Positions 63,946-64,000 of a stretch of DNA of 64,000 bases are shown in pieces. The notes under the pieces were generated by a model that ran no database searches, was not told the DNA's origin, and was given only the letters and a program-made list of their open reading frames with translations. The position numbers and the translations under genes were made by a program. Every line of letters starts with the position of its first letter. Within the stretch, counting starts at the first letter, position 1. Origin of the DNA: Ichthyophthirius multifiliis (Eukaryota; Ciliophora; Oligohymenophorea; Hymenostomatida); contig NW_004086815.1 of NCBI RefSeq assembly GCF_000220395.1, positions 1-64,000 of the forward strand. The letters run 5' to 3'.

Positions 63946-64000
63946 AAGTTTATCTTTAAAAAAGTTTAAAATTTCAAAATAAAAAAAAAAACTATTTTTT

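Overview
ORGANISM. The window is extremely A+T-rich (well over 80% by eye). In almost every recognisable protein TAA and TAG must be read as glutamine, with TGA as the only stop. Coding blocks are split by short GT..AG introns (about 27-140 nt), genes are closely packed on both strands, and spacers are nearly pure A/T. This is the ciliate nuclear code and points to a macronuclear scaffold of an oligohymenophorean ciliate. The A+T content, the TAA-heavy Gln usage, a Cys-rich surface-protein gene and a 21-N scaffold gap fit Ichthyophthirius multifiliis best (inference). I saw no tRNA, rRNA, CRISPR array or transposon. With TGA as the only stop, chance open frames of 80-200 codons are common, so I relied on domain signatures rather than frame length.

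LAYOUT. 0.3-3.6 kb: cGMP-dependent protein kinase (+). 5.9-7.4 kb: EamA/DMT-type transporter (-). 8.5-8.9 kb: small HEAT-like protein (+). 9.8-11.0 kb: unknown 384-aa protein (-). 11.7-14.1 kb: SAPS/PP6 regulatory subunit (-). 14.7-16.0 kb: Hsp33-type redox chaperone (-). 16.4-18.7 kb: Cys-rich surface protein (+). 19.1 kb: decayed ribosomal protein eL36 (-). 19.7-23.7 kb: two low-complexity unknowns (+). 24.4-25.7 kb: LUC7 splicing factor (+). 26.5-27.4 kb: unknown (+). 27.7-29.1 kb: a DEAD-box helicase with its two RecA domains in swapped order (+). 30.2-32.2 kb: CFAP97-like ciliary protein (+). 32.4-32.8 kb: small four-exon gene (+). 34.9-36.4 kb: ADGF-type adenosine deaminase (+). 36.6-38.0 kb: NUFIP1-like (-). 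38.4-39.0 kb: unknown (-). 39.9-40.9 kb: WDR5/Swd3-like (-). 41.2-42.2 kb: probable mitochondrial protein (+). 42.7-51.3 kb: ASCC3/Slh1 double-cassette helicase with a long repetitive C-terminal tail (-). 51.9-53.3 kb: FKBP-TPR-cyclophilin dual immunophilin (+). 54.7-55.5 kb: 14-3-3 (+). 55.9-56.2 kb: LSD1-type zinc ribbon (+). 57.4-59.6 kb: double-FHA protein (+). 60.4-61.3 kb: uncertain zinc-finger-like sequence. 61.5-63.9 kb: B-box/coiled-coil/LRR protein (-).

HOW THE GENES RELATE. This is an ordinary eukaryotic gene neighbourhood, not an operon or island. Themes recur (second-messenger and phosphoprotein signalling: PKG, PP6 subunit, 14-3-3, FHA; RNA biology: LUC7, NUFIP1, DEAD-box, ASCC3; protein folding: Hsp33, immunophilin), but the sequence does not show co-regulation.

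MOST UNUSUAL. (1) The circularly permuted DEAD-box helicase at 27.7-29.1 kb, helicase-C domain first and DEAD domain second, with its own ATG and TGA. (2) The dual-family immunophilin with FKBP-TPR-cyclophilin order. (3) The roughly 600-residue tail on ASCC3 with a poly-Gln run and tandem RNYDNN hexapeptides. Several genes also contain single-base frame breaks, mostly at A/T homopolymers; these look like assembly errors but need checking.
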